Assembly (NCBI GenBank): GCA_003117195.1
Contig: BDSI01000130.1
Coordinates: 62,001 to 126,000 of the forward strand
Direction: 5' to 3'
Length of the DNA: 64,000 nucleotides
Source: Eudorina sp. 2006-703-Eu-15
Taxonomy: Eukaryota; Chlorophyta; Chlorophyceae; Chlamydomonadales; Volvocaceae
This document shows, one piece after another, positions 1 through 13,204 of the stretch. The position numbers were made by a program, and so were the translations under genes. How positions within the stretch are numbered: position 1 is the stretch's first letter; each line of letters begins with the position of its first letter. Below the pieces are notes generated by a model. It worked only from the letters and a program-made list of their open reading frames with translations, had not been told where the DNA came from and ran no database searches.

Positions 1-190
1 AGCCTGTAGTAAGTACGGGTGGGGCGCGCGGCGTTGAGTGTGGCAAGTTGCGCTGGTTGCTTGGATGTCGTACCGACGCCAAGACGCAGACCACTTGACG
101 TACACACGGACACACGCGCGCTGGCCGCGATGGTACGTATTTGAGAAAGCCCCACGTCTTGCAGTACAATCCAAACCGGGGCCGCCTTAC

Positions 191-3100
191 CCGCGCCGCC
201 TGCTCATCCGGTGTGGAACCATTCAGCACGAACTCCTGCGGGATGGGGGTTGAGGGAGGGCCCCGTGGCCGGGTGGGTGGGTGAGCGGGTGAAGAAGCTG
301 GAACCAGACCGCGGGCGAATGAGTAGGTGGGTGGGTGGGCGAGTGGGTCGGTATGGGTATGGATGTGGGTGGATGTGGGTGTGGGTGGATGTGGGTGGGT
401 GGGTGGGTGGGTGGGTGCGGCGCCAGTGATACCGTGGGAAGCGGCACCAGCATAGAACAGCAAATTGTACGGCAGGTACGGCGGCCGCACGAGAGGGTCG
501 AGGGAGGGGCCGGTTCCGTTGTCTTAGGATCGACATGGGGCGGGGAAGGGAGGGACGGAGGGGCGGAGGGGCCGGCCGACATACGGGACGGCCGCAACGA
601 CAGCGCCGGACCCCGCCGCACCCCGCCCGGCCCCGGCGCCTGTCTTCATTGTGTAGTGGGTTCGTCGGGGCGGGTCTTTCATTGACGGCCCCACCAACCC
701 CTGCCGGACCCCTCCACTCTGTCGTAACCCCTCCCTCCACTCTGCAGCACCCCTCCCTGGCCCCGGCCAGCAGCCCTCTCACATGCGGCACCCCTCCCTG
801 GCCCCGGCCAATAAGCCCTCTCACATGCGGCACGGTGACCTGCTTGCGCGTGTTGGCCCTCGTCCTCGCCATGGCCACCTCGTTGTGGCGGTGCAGCGAG
901 TTGAAGTCGGGGACCTGGCCCAGCGGCTTGGGCCCGTAGGGGTGCAGAGCGGGGTCCACGGCGCGCAGCCGCTCGCGGTAGGACCGATCAGCGGCCTGGC
1001 GCCTGGGTGGGGTCATGAGCGGGGGATGGGGTGTTGCTTAGAGCAGGAGTAACCCACGGGTTTGGGATTGTAACCCACGGGGTTACAAAGAAAACCCAAA
1101 CCCAGAGAACGAACCGGGGCACACCCAGAACAACCCATGGGGTGTGTGGGGGCTTGAGCGTAACATGTTCAAAATGGGTTGTATATAATAGAAATGAGTG
1201 GAGCGTATCAAGTCCAGAGGATGGAGGTGGTGGTGATAGGGGGGGTGGTGCGGGTAATGGAGGCGGCAAAGAGGTGGGTCGTGGGTGGTATGGGGAGCAG
1301 GTCGGCCGGTACGAGCACTTGAAAGAGTCATCATAGCGCCGCCGCACCTGTTGGCGGTCTCCTGCGCCACCCGCTCCCTGGCGGCCTGCCGGGCCTCCTC
1401 CACCCTCCGTCGGGTGGCCTCCCGCTTGGCCTCCATCTCCATCATCATGGCGTGGAACCGCTCCTGACAGCAGCAGCAGCCGGGGGGGAGAGGGGAGGGG
1501 GGGAGGGGGGGAGGGCAAGGGGCCGGGGAGGTTGCGAAGGTGGGGGAGGGCTAGGGGCAGACGGACCCGACAAGCACGGTCAGGAGGAAGGGCGCGGCGG
1601 GGAGAGCGGGGAAAGGAAGGGGCAAGGTCAATCGTGGCAACCAGCCAGCCAGCCAGCCAAGGCAATGGGTCCTTAGCTTACCGTATCTTCATCACCGCCT
1701 CTGATGCGGGCCGAGACCACCCAGCCACCTACCCTCATGCCCCAATGCCCAAACCGCCAACCGACAACTGACAGCCGCATCGACAACCGACACCAGCGGT
1801 ACCTCCCACCCCTCACCTCCTTGGTGCTCTGCGGCACCCCCCGCGCCTGGAAGGGCAGTTGGAAGCGGTTGGGGTCCTTGGCCGCCCGGGCCAGCGCCTC
1901 CCGCTCCTCCTCCCTCATCTTGTCCCGGTAGTAGAAGGAGAAGGGGCGCTCCATTAGCCTGAGGGACAGGGAAACCAACACCAGCATCACCACCACCACC
2001 ACCGCCGCCGCCACCACGTTCACCAACACAACGATTCGGGTCTCATGCGTCAGCGCCGACAGGACAGGACCCTCCGGGGCAATACGACGGGCCCCCCGAC
2101 CCCACTCACGCAGCCAGCTCCTCCAGTCGCTGGTTGTGGTTGAGCTGCCGCTTGGCCTGGTGGCGGAGGTAATCCAGGGGGGGCATCAGGGCAGGGGGTG
2201 GGGCGTCCGTGAGTGAGACGGGGGGAAAGGGGGAGGCCCGGACCTCAGGAACCCCAACCCCAGCGCGCCCCCAGTCCGGATCCCCCCTAACCCGCGGCCT
2301 GCGCGAAGGCATATGGGTATTTCTCCAGCCGCCGCCACACCAACAGTACCGACCCCAAAGGCGCGCCGCCCTTCCTTTCCCTCCCCCTCCCCCTCCCCCT
2401 CCCCCGGACTTCCTCCCCGGGGGACGGAATCCCGCGGGTCCCTACCTCCGCCTCCAGCACCATCTGCTCGTAGCGCGGCTCCGAAACCGCGGCGGGCACG
2501 GCCTTGGCGTGGAAGCGGTGCCTCCTGGCCGCCTCCTCCTCCGCCCTCCGCAGCGCCAGGTCCTGCTCCAACTTGACCTGCAGGAGGGAAAGGGAAAGAA
2601 AATTGGTAGACATACGGTATGCAGGAGGGGAAGGGAAAGAAAATTGGTAGACATACGGTAGACATGCAGGAGGGGAAGGGAAAAGGTGCTCGTTTGCGGT
2701 GTAGCTGTCTGTATTGATACCAGGGGACGGAAAGGGGCAGTGCGGTGGGGCCACAGGGCGGGACAGGGCAGAGGGCACGGCGCAGAGGGCAAGGCACAAG
2801 CGCAGCATTAGCCGTCCTCCAGCCACCACACGCCCACAAACACGGGCTGCCACAGCGCCATAGCTGGCGGGCCGGGTCTGTTCAGGTGGGGTTCATTTCT
2901 CCGCGCACGCGCTTAGGGTGTGCCTGTTCGGATCCGCGCATTGGGCCGCGCCGCCCCACGGTAGTGCGGAGTCACAGCCGGCCCGGGCCTCCGCCGCTTA
3001 TGTCAGTTAAGGCCCCGTCCCCTTTCAGCTTTTCGCCCAGCAACACCCGCCGCCTGCTCACCGCGGAGATGGGCTTGGGCCGCATCCGCTCGCGCTCCTC

Positions 3101-3222
3101 GAACTGGAAGGGCTCAGGCACCGTGCTCTTGAAGAACAGCCGTCGGGCGGTGCGGCGGTGGGGGCCCTGGCCGTCGGCGCCCTCGGACGCGTAGCCGCCT
3201 GCCGGGGAACTGCGGCCGACAG

Positions 3223-3253
<31 letters not shown>

Positions 3254-6200
3254 GGAGGCGCCACGTCGCCGTTCATCCGATTGGCACAGACCGGCGGAGG
3301 CGGAGGGCGTAACGTAAACGTGAACACAACAAATAAACAATGCTGTGGCAGGCAGTCCCACACGGGGAACACAGGTGAGCAGGGGAAGCCGCGGTGGGGT
3401 TTGAACAGAACAGACTTGGGGGGCTCTGCTGCCCGCAACCGTTCTTCACGTACCGGTATGACGCAGGCCGTTGAAAAACGGTACGGCTGTCGAAAGGAAA
3501 AAAAGCGGACCCGCGCGAAAATGAATGAGGGGCGCGCTCGGATCCCCATGGCTGCGCGCGCGCCCGGCCCCCTCACGAAGCCCCCGTCGGGCGCCACGCA
3601 CCCCAACACCCCGGTTCGTTCTACGGGTTTATTTATTTTTCTCAATTTAACCCCAACACCCCGCTCGGACCCCTCCGACCCAAGCCCGGATGCACCCACA
3701 AGGTCAGCTCCGGCGACACCACCGGGACGTACGGCTCCTGCACCAGCATCTCCTCGCCGTCGGACAGCACGGACGGCTGCACCGCCAGCCCCGGCCCGCC
3801 GCCGCCGCCGCCGCCGCTGCCGGCGGAGTGCGCGCGCTGCGGCAGGTAGCCGTCCTCGGGCCCCAGCCGCCGCCGGTACTCGTCCATCCAGACGTCCTCC
3901 TGGGCCCGCCGCGCCTGGAAGAGGTGTGGTTGGGGGGTTCGCACCCAAAGGGAAGAAATGAGGGCAACGAAAGGGCAGCTGGGGAATGAAGGGAGGGGGC
4001 CGCGGGGCCCCCCCCCCAAAGGGAAGCAGGTCGCGCAGTGGTGCAACGTGGACGACAAGGGGCTCCGCAGGGGGATGGATCGTCGCAGCAAACGAGGACC
4101 GGGAAGGGATCGGCGGAGGGAGGCCGCACGGGGCCAGGGCACGGAGGGGGCCGGCGCCGGGGCGGCGCTCAGTCACCCACGGCATGTTGTGATGGTAGGT
4201 ACATGGACAATCGCCAGGCGGGTAAACGGTTCGGGTGGGGCGGGGATCTCCGCTAAACACCCACATGGCGCACTCACGGAGAGGGACGGCGGCCAGAGGG
4301 CGAGTCCAGGGCCCCACTCCACGTCACGCCAGCCCAACCCCGGCAGGCGGTCAGGCATGCCCCCCATCCCCGCCTCACTGCGCACCTGCTCCTCCCGGCG
4401 CCGGGCCTCCTCCTCCGCAGCCACCTGAGGGGGCAGGGCACAGGCAGGGGCAGGACGGAGTGAGGTACAGCAGGACATGAGCGAGGCAGGACAGGACAGG
4501 ACAGGACAGGACATGAGAGCAACGAGACGTGCTCTTTCCCACCGGTTCCCTCAGTTTTCCGCTCGCACCTCTCTCCCGACCTCCTCCCCTCTGTCCCTCC
4601 GCTGCGGCCCCCTCGGACTCCACCAGCTACACGCCCGCGGCCTTGAAAACCACCCCCCACCCCGCACCCACGCACCCACCCCCCATGCACCCGCACCCAC
4701 CCGTTCCTTGTCCTCCACCAGCCCCGCAGCCGCGTCGTCCCGCTCCAGGTCGGAGTCGTACCCGCCCTCCACCGCCCGCCGCTGCATCTCCAGATCCACC
4801 TGCGGAAAGGGTCGGATGGTCGGGGGTGGGGGTACCCCGAATAGGTTACACCATCACAAACTGCGCTGTGTGCGCCTTTTCAAGGTATACCAAGGTTGCA
4901 CGGCCTGCTGACGAATGAGAGGCGCTGCACCTGCCAGGACACATCACGGCCCCGCCCGGTGCCCTGCGACCCCACGCCACGCCGCGCGTTGTCCACGCGA
5001 CCACGCGCTGCGTCCCCGCACTGACGCGGGGCGTCCGTACCTGCCGTTGGTACTCTTCGTACCGCGACCTGTCGTACACGCCCATCGCGATGCGCTGCTC
5101 GTCCGGGCCAAGCAGGCCCAGGTCGCGGCGCGAGGACGCGACGGAGGTGGCGCGATGGAGCGGGTCGTCGTGGGAGGCGGCGCCGCCCGAGCCGCCGCCC
5201 GAGCCGTCGTCCAGCGGGATCTGCTCGTGCTGCGGCAGGCTGCATGGGGATGTCGGGTTGTGGGGTTGTGTTTTGATCGGTGGGCAGGGGCCGTGGGGTT
5301 GTGTGTGTGGAGGGTGGGGGGTGGGTTGCGACGTGTGAGGGCCGGCCTTAGGTCGCGGGACGCCGACGTGAGCCCGCCACAAAGCTACAAATCCTTCCGG
5401 ATCCGCTTCCAGCCGCTCTGAGGACATGGCCTCCAGTGGGACAGCCCCCAACAACCACAACGACGCACCACCACCGCCACCATCGCCCACCGGCGTCGGC
5501 CAGTCAACGGCGTTTTTCTCCTTACACCCACCCGCCCACCGACCCACCGGTCCGCGCTGTTGAGCATCTCCAGCACCTCCTGCGCCTCGTCCGACCCGTG
5601 GGCCGCCAGCGCGCCGCCCTGCGACCGCGGCGGCGCCGACACCGGCCGCTGCGCCGCGGCTGCCCGGCCCTGCCCGGGGATGTACGGCAGCGACGGCGAG
5701 GGCCCCACGCCGGCGGCCCCCGGCGCCGCCGCCTGCGGGTACCCCCCTCCCGGGCTCGCACTGGAGGGGCGGAAGCGCCCCGGCGACCGGCTGCTCTGGG
5801 ACCCGTAGCCGTGGCCGTAGCCATACCCGCGCGGCAGTGGCGGCGGCGTGCCGAAGGTGCCGCTGGTGCGGCTGCTGTAGAAGTGGGCGGAGGGCGATCG
5901 CGAGCGGGAGCGGGGGGCGACGCGGGAGGTCCGCGGCAGCGCGAGGCCGGGGGAGGGGGAGGTGGGGCCGGGGGAGGGGGAGCGGGAGGTGGCGACGCTC
6001 ATCTGCTCGCTGCGGGCGATGGCCTCCAGGGCCCGCCGCTGGACCTGCAGCCAGCGGGCAGGAAAACACGAGGGAGAGGGGGGGGTATAGGGCATGGGTA
6101 GACACACTGAGAGCTGCACTCGGGGGGAGGGGAGGGAAGAGGGGAGGGAGAGGAGCCCACACACCAAGCGACGGCTGAATCATGCGGCGCCGCGGAAGAA

Positions 6201-9200
6201 GATGGGGGGGGGAGGATAAATAGGAAATTGGTAGACATATTTATACTGCGGGGCCGGGGGTGGAGAACCGAGCCCGGCAAGCCCGACGAGAGGGACGTCA
6301 GCCCCGGGGAGGAAAGCGGCGACAGGCGAGCGGCCGAAGTGCTGTCCTCCAGGGAGGGAGAGACAGGATAGATAGGTTCGGGCGGTCGAGGGAAGTTGGG
6401 TGGTTGGCGGACAAAGGGCCAAGGGCGCCCATTCCATGGAAGGGAGACCTTGGCGCCGCCGCGCCGTAGCCGCGCTGCCAGCCCCGCCAGCCCTCCACCC
6501 TCCCACCCGCGCCCGCACCTGCCGCGTCTCCTGCCGCAGCGACTCCCCCTCCTGCTCCAGCTCGCGCAGCCGGGCCCGCCCGGCCTCCCGCACCCGCTCC
6601 AGCCGCACCACCTCCGCTGCCAGCTGCTGGGCGGTGGGCATAGGGTTCGGGGAGGCCAGGCGGCTGCGGGCCTCAGCAATGGCCGCCCTGAGGGGGTTGA
6701 GACCCGGCGGGGAGGGAGGGGTGTTGATTAAAGTATCGGAAACATATTCGAACCGCGCTGACTGCCAGAGCCCAGGTCCGGGGTAGGGGCCAAGGAGCCG
6801 GGTCAAGGGGAGAGTAAAATGCGAATCGACAGATAGAAACTTTTCTGCGCTGACTTCGGCGACAAACACTCGGAGTAGAAAGGGTGGGGCTGGATAGGGT
6901 ACCGGTTACCGTAGGTCGGGGCGAAGTTGGGTGAGGTGCGGCAGGGCGACGCATGGCCAGGGTGGGGGGTTCTGTTGCTGGGCGTTCGCACCTGTTCTTC
7001 TCCTGTTGCATCTTGCGGCGCTCGGCCTGCGGCAACGGCGAATTGGCGAACGAGTAAGATACAGGAGGGGGAGGAGGAGGAGGAGGAACCCGCCACTCAG
7101 TATGGCAGGGAGGCAAGCAGGCTACAGGTCAGCCAGTCGGTCCGCCGGCTTCATGCTTCGCGGCTCCCACGTCGTGCCTGTCTCGGAGACAGGAACGTGC
7201 CTCTGGGGTGTGTTAAAATAAGAGACCCTCCTCTGGGGTGTGTTTCTGTTACCCGTCAACCTAGGCCGGCCCCCGACCGATCTGGATCTGGATCTGAAAC
7301 CCCCACGCCCCGACCCCACTTGCTCCCTTCATTCATTGACTCCGACCCCCGACCCCCGGGTGTGGCGCGAGTTTGCTTCTGGGTTCGGCCGTTTATTATC
7401 CTTCTGAACCCCGGCCCCGCGGCCACCTGCAGCGCCCGCTCCTGCGCCGGCGACCTCACGAAGTGCTGCTCCGCCAGTGCGGGGTGCGCCTCGTCGAAGG
7501 AGAAGTACTTCTGCAGCAGCGGCGCGTGCGCGCCGTGGGAGCGCGGCTGCGAGAAGCGGAAGTCGGGGACACCCACGGTTTCGCGGTGCCTGCGGAGGCG
7601 GTACCTGGGAGAGGAGGCGGCGGGGCCGATAACGCGATGAGTGCATGGGTTGGGTTGGGTTGGGTTGGGTTCAGGAGAGGCCGGGCGGGGGCAGGCGGGT
7701 TTGGTGAAGGAGGGCCCCGGGGCGGAAGTGTAGGACACTGCACAGTGTAGGATGAGGAGGCGTGGGGGCTGCAGCGAGAAATGTCCAGACGTGGGGGGTT
7801 CCACGATTAAGGAATAATTATAAACCCTGATAGATGCCAACCGCTGCCCAAGCCGAGGTCTGGGTGGGATTTGATTGGCCGCTGCACTAGCGCACCCCCC
7901 TCCGCCCGCATACAGATTGGCCCGAAACATATCACTTCGGTCCAAACGATCCGCCGCCTCCAAACCCAACATTCCTGTGAATTAACGGACCAAACGCACC
8001 GGCCGCTCATTCCCCAGGCCGCTCATTCCCCAGCCGCGTTTCGCCCTCGCCGCAGCCCGCGCGCCGTCACCCCCACTCAATGACAGGACACCGCCGTACT
8101 TACTGGTCGTAGTACTGCTCTGAAACGTCCGAAGGGCGCGCGGCGCGCCCGCCGTAACCCCCCGGGGAGACGACGCCGCCGCCGCCGCCATCGCGACCAT
8201 CCGACGGCGGCGGCGACGGCAGCCCCGACGGCGCGCCCGCCCGCGAGTCGGGGTACGGTCCAGGCGAGGAACGCTCCTCCTCCTCCTCCTCCTCCTGCTG
8301 CGGCCCCTCCCTGGAGGCCGCGCTCGGCCGCCCGCGCGGACTGGGTCGCGGTACCCCGCCCCTCGGGCCGCCGCTGTGCCGCGGGGTCGCACTCGGGTCG
8401 TTCAGCATCAGCGCCACCCGGGCGGCCTCGTCCTCATCCTCCAGCCTGGCCGGGACACGCATGGCCGGGGCACGGGTTCAAGTGTGTTAAAAAAACTGTG
8501 TGTTTAATGAGAAGCCCACCCATAACCGCCCAGGCCCGCCCAATGTGTTGTGTGTTGTGCGTTCGTGTGTTGTGTGTTGTTAGGCGGGCAGAACGGGTGT
8601 GCGTGGCACGCAGGTGGCAGCGTAGTGCCCAAATAGTTGCCCCGTGTGCGTTTGTGATATACGGTGCCCAAGGCCCGACCCATACGCTGATTGGAAGGCT
8701 GCGGCGCCGGAAGAACGCTGTCCATTGGGCGCGCATTTGGGTTCGCTGCCTCGTGGACGACTGCCAGCCGATGCGGGTCGGCTGCTTTGGTATATGAAAA
8801 GAACCCGAGCCTGTGTGTGTGTGATGTGTGCGTGCACGATAAGAACACATGCCGTACCATCTCGCCGAGTACGATGCAGCATGCAGGACTTGCGACTACG
8901 GAGCTTAGAGGGTACGATGCAGTACTTGGGACTACGGAGGACAGTTCACTGTCGCGTACACACATCCCACAGATGTCACCGAGAAGTCACGCACCCAACC
9001 CCCCTACCCCGCGTGGCGCCGTCCCGAAAATGCGAAGCGGCGCTGCCGCCCGATCGCCCCGCCCGCCGGCCCCCGGCACTGCCGCCCCGCCCATACGGGA
9101 CAACAACACGGTCGACACCACGGGCCACGCCGCCGCACCTCATGTTGCCGATCCCCGCGGCAGGCGCCCAGGCAGGAGCCGCCCGGGCCGAGTTCCGGCC

Positions 9201-11566
9201 GGGGCCGGCCCCCCAGACCGCCCCGCCGCCGGGGCCCCCGCGCGACCCCGCCGACGGCCGCGGCGAGGTCGCCGAGGATCGGCGCGACGCGCCGGCGGCC
9301 GCCCTGGGGCTGGTGCCCGGCGGCGGCCGGCCGGAGATCTTGGCGCCCAGGCCGCGACGCGGCGTGACGGCGGCCTGCCCGGCGGCGCCGGGGCCGGCAT
9401 CGCGGGACGAGGCGACGTCAGACGCGGAGGGCTGCGGCCGCTCGGAGACGCTGGAGCGCTCCCGGGAGGGTGTCGCGCTGGGGCTGCGGCTCCGGGCGGC
9501 GTCCGGGGAGGAGGAGGAGGTACGGCGTCGGCCGCCTGATGAACCTGTGTGTTGTGTGTGTGCGTGTGGGGGGTGGGGGTTGATGGGTCGGGTGCTTGGC
9601 GGGTGATGGGTGGGTTAAGAAGAAACAGCCCAGACACACTCAGGGTGATGAGTGGGTGGGTGGGTGAGTGGCGTGTGGGCGCCAGGGGGCGGAGGTGAGG
9701 GCGACACGGACACACACCGGCAGAGGTCCCACGACAACACGTCATGGGGCCGTATGTAAAGCACCACAAGGGCGATTGGACAGGGAACACGGGACGTGAG
9801 CGCAGAGGGGCAGCGGGGCAGCAGGGCGACGAACGGCTAGCTCAGGGTCTCAGCCAGGACGTGCCTCCTGGGGATCGGTCCGCCACGCCCGGTGGCCTCG
9901 CCGCGCCGCTGGCCGGTGTCCCCGCGCGGAAGGGCGGCTGCCGGATGGTGGGACCGCCATGGTCGTACGACCGACGTGGCGATGTCGTACCGCGACTCCC
10001 GGAGGACCTGGACGAGCGGAGGGGCGCACACTGGATGACGTCTCAAGGAGTTACGCGGGCAGGGGTAAGAACCTTCCTATACACACAGCACACGCACATA
10101 CACACATATCGCCTGTCACGCTGGCTTCGCTTCTCGCGCCTCAGTTTCCCTTGTTCCGTTGTTGTTTTGGTGCAGCTTCATTTGCAGGTTATGATTACGG
10201 TAAGCAAGTTGGTAGCTGGTTTGGGTCGTGCGGATTCCTTGCTGAACACACACAGAGCGTGCGTGCAAGAAGGTTTGGGCTCTTGCATCGGCGCCTTGGG
10301 TCTTTGCGGTTTGGGGGTCCAGCGAGTGAAAGACTGTACGGCAACCACGTAACTTCCAAGTCGTGGCGCCGGGGCGCTGGGGCGCCAGCGCGCGCACCTT
10401 GCAGGAGAGGTTCCGGAGCCGGGACTGCCGCCACCGCCGCCGCTGCGACGGTCGTATCCGTACCCGTACGGATCGCCGTACGAATTCTGCGGCGACCTGT
10501 CGAGGCTGTGCGGGTACGAGTTCGGCGGGGAGCCGCCGCCGCCGCCGCCGCCGCTGCTACTGCCGTCGCCCGGTCCTGCGCGGCGGTGTGCAAGGCGGCA
10601 TCCCATCTGGGTGTCATGAACGGGAGACGCTAATGACATCCGGACTCAGCCTCTCCTGGCCAGCTATTGAACATCTGAAACCCTGTGATGATGCCGCGAT
10701 GCGCTCCCGCGGCTCTCGGATGCGACTCAGGGAAACAGCAAACAGGGTGCGAGGGCCGTCCAGCGCACGTCCCCCAGGTGGGCAGGTGTGACCCCGGGCA
10801 TGGGCGGCCCACCCGCACAGACATCGCGGCGAGAACTGAGCACCCGCCGCCGGGGCTGTCACGTACCAGCAGCCTGGTAGGCAACGCTCGGGGATGAGTC
10901 GTAGGAGCCGGGCGGGGGCGACTGCCCGGATGCGGACGGCTCCGCTTCTGGACTGTAGCTGCCGGATGCCCCACCGTCGTGAGAGTACGCGGGGGCCACT
11001 GGCGAATTCGCCGAATAGGATAGGATGCGGTAAAGTGCAAGCCGTTGCGCGGCGTGGTCATGCACGCGAGAGGGAGGGACACGGGCGTTTCAGTCCACGG
11101 CATGCTAAGAGCGTGAACGTGCGGAGGTTGTGAAGTCGCAGAATGGCGGCATTGACGCATGTCAATCCGTGTCTTGCACCTCACCAGCACGGCTCGGCGT
11201 CGAGGAGCTGGCTTCTTCTAGGAGCAAGTCCCTTGCGTTAGGTGCCACGCCCGAAGAAACAGGCCGATCAAACTCGAAGTAGTCATCAAATTCGGGAGTG
11301 GGTCTTGAAATGATTGTTTCTCCAGGTGCGACAAACTCTCCCCGGCTACGACGCTCCTCAATAGCCTGCAGGCGTTAGGAAATCATGCAAATTCATCCAT
11401 TATTAGATGTTGCTTGTTATGGTGGTGCAGACGGATGCTTCCGGTAGGGGAACCCAGAGGATGATGCTTTCTGGGTTCAGGGTAGCACACTCACGCGTAA
11501 GGTTCCTTGCGTGGCCAAATCATCAGCGCCGAAATGACGCAGAACTGGGTTCCTCCTGCCATACAT
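191..11566 (-). CDS. FAM161-like centriole/cilium coiled-coil protein, 22 exons, C-terminus beyond window
   Basis: Exons from high to low: 11566-11495, 11365-11185, 10998-10867, 10575-10398, about 10007-9991 (donor uncertain), 9544-9139, 8445-8104, 7604-7427, 7026-6992, 6687-6519, 6044-5548, 5239-5041, 4799-4701, 4424-4386, 3914-3700, 3209-3062, 2577-2446, 2156-2110, 1958-1817, 1463-1348, 1002-825, 235-191. All junctions keep phase; only exon 5 is a guess. The start ATG gives MYGRRNPVLRH and no better upstream start is seen. About 1190 residues are in the window. Residues 1-500 are low-complexity (Gly/Ser/Pro/Arg, a Glu run). Residues 500-920 mix short charged helices with disorder. From about 935 the spacing of TVPEPFQFEER, FHAKAVP, RPFSFYYRD, PFQARGVPQS and PDFNSLH...TVPHEF resembles FAM161 (UPF0564), whose members bind microtubules at centrioles and ciliary bases. 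The family call is inference from motif order. The last donor (GTAAGG at 190) shows that coding continues to the left. Confidence 0.65.
725..830. repeat. 42-bp tandem duplication carrying a splice donor
   Basis: Two copies of a 42-bp unit containing CCCCTCCCTGGCCCCGGCCA and CACATGCGG lie at the 3' end of the penultimate FAM161-like exon. Each copy reads CCGCAT|GTGAG on the minus strand, so the 5' splice site itself is duplicated. See findings. Confidence 0.85.
2578..2680 (-). repeat. Tandem duplication of a 3' splice region in an intron of the FAM161-like gene
   Basis: On the minus strand a unit with TATGTCTACCAATTTTCTTT followed by a CT-rich run and CCTGCA occurs twice, about 45 bp apart. 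The copy next to the exon ends in CAG (acceptor at 2578). The upstream copy ends in CAT, so it is not a usable acceptor. Confidence 0.8.
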
Positions 11567-13204
11567 GGCTCCACGGTGCGACTTGGGCCCAGTAGTTTTT
11601 AGTCAACAGCACTCGACAGCTGCAGTTCCCAGTTACTATGTTGACGTGAATTATTACAAAGCATATAGCTTTTATATATCTTTCAGAAGGGTTTTATCAA
11701 ACGCTAATAGCGGATACGTCAAGTGTAGGTGCTGTGATTTAGTAGCATGTCGCTGTGCAGTAATAAAACGCGTATTTTATTACAGACTAGGTATGCATGC
11801 GCGGTATGTGGAATGCTCTTGTTGACTGCCGCTTGTACGACCAACTGCCTTGGCTCATCGCACATCGGCACATGCCAAATAGAATACGAATACTGACATT
11901 TAGGGTCCAACGGAGAGATCAGGGGCGCTCTCTAACGCTGCGCTGCTCGCCTTCTATACCCTTGAAACAAAGTCGAAGGCAAGCGCCCATGTGTTACACG
12001 GGCGATGGCCGACTTCTGGGGCCGACGGTATGAGTTCACGGAAATGGGCCTACGAAGGAAGGTATCCGGAACCGGGGGGTCCTTGGTCGGGCAGGTCGCG
12101 GCGCCCGGTTGCAAGGCGGCCGTCTCGTGCACCTCGTGTGTCTCGGGCCTCTGCCCCAGGGACAACACGCGGAGAGACGGGCAGGCTAGGTGTGGTGCTC
12201 CACGCAGCACGCACCGGAAAGCAGCCGCTTCGTATTCCCCCTTGGGGCCAGGCGGATCGCCGGGTGGTTAGGGCTAGCCGTGGCGGCTGGGGGTGAATCT
12301 CGACGTATCTCGAGTGTTGCATCGTGCATACATTTCCCGATCTTACATGGCAACGCCCTCTTCATCTCAGGTGGACGACGCATGATGCGCTGCAACTGGT
12401 CTTTAAGTCGTCACAAGGACATCCTTGCAGACCCACTTACAAACGGGAACCATCCGTTGCGTCAATCGCAGAGGTGGCGCACTAGCTCTGGAGCACTATC
12501 TAGCTCGGTCACAACATCGAGCCCCCAGCCGCACCAGTCGAGACTGAGCGGGGAAGCGGTGCTCTGCCACGTTGGGACACGATTCATTCAGGATGTATCC
12601 TGGCCGTGATGGCCTGGCCGTGATGCCAGGCCAAGCAAAGCATTTCCTAGCAAGGATATCTTAGTTCCGAATATAAGTAACGTACTTCCCCTCAAAGACC
12701 AAGCATCATGATGCAAGTGCGTCACCAACCTGATTAAACCGGGGAATGTTAGGAAGGCCTGTCGTACGGTACGGTACGCGTGCGTCGGACCACCGCCACG
12801 TGCCTGCTCCGTGACACGCGTCCTGCAGGGCGGGGCACGACGGACCCCATGCTACTGTGAAGAAGACCAGCATGGAAACCCAGCACCCATCCAGCCAGCA
12901 CTCCAGTATGGTCTTTGGTGGTCAGGACTCGCCGCTGTGACACACACCCACGCGAAACCAGCAGCGTATGTACCGGGTTGTACGGCTTGCCCACATGGAG
13001 AGTGGCCCAGTTAAGCCCAATCACTGCACGCTTGCCTAGCAAGGCAAGCCAAACCATGCCATTTAAAAGCACATTTCCGCACCGCAGCGTACCGAATGCG
13101 GGGATCAGTAATGTCAGGGGCCGGGTTCCCGGGTATGTAGGCCGGGCAGGCTCGCTGTTACGTGAGAGCAGGACCGAGTCTCAGGGACCGTGTCGGGTCT
13201 CAAT
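11567..13204. other. Intergenic region, no recognised gene
   Basis: This stretch lies upstream of the FAM161-like start codon. It is less GC-rich than the genes and contains only short open frames without recognisable motifs. The promoter of the FAM161-like gene should lie at its left end, but I see no clear TATA box or other defined element. Confidence 0.6.

Noticed and set aside
204..1016. 270-aa minus-strand open frame
   Set aside because: Only 825-1002 is an exon; the rest is intron with GGGT repeats read through.
7640..7670. Telomere-like GGGTT repeats
   Set aside because: The TTGGG run is not the algal telomere repeat (TTTTAGGG) and lies in an intron of the FAM161-like gene.
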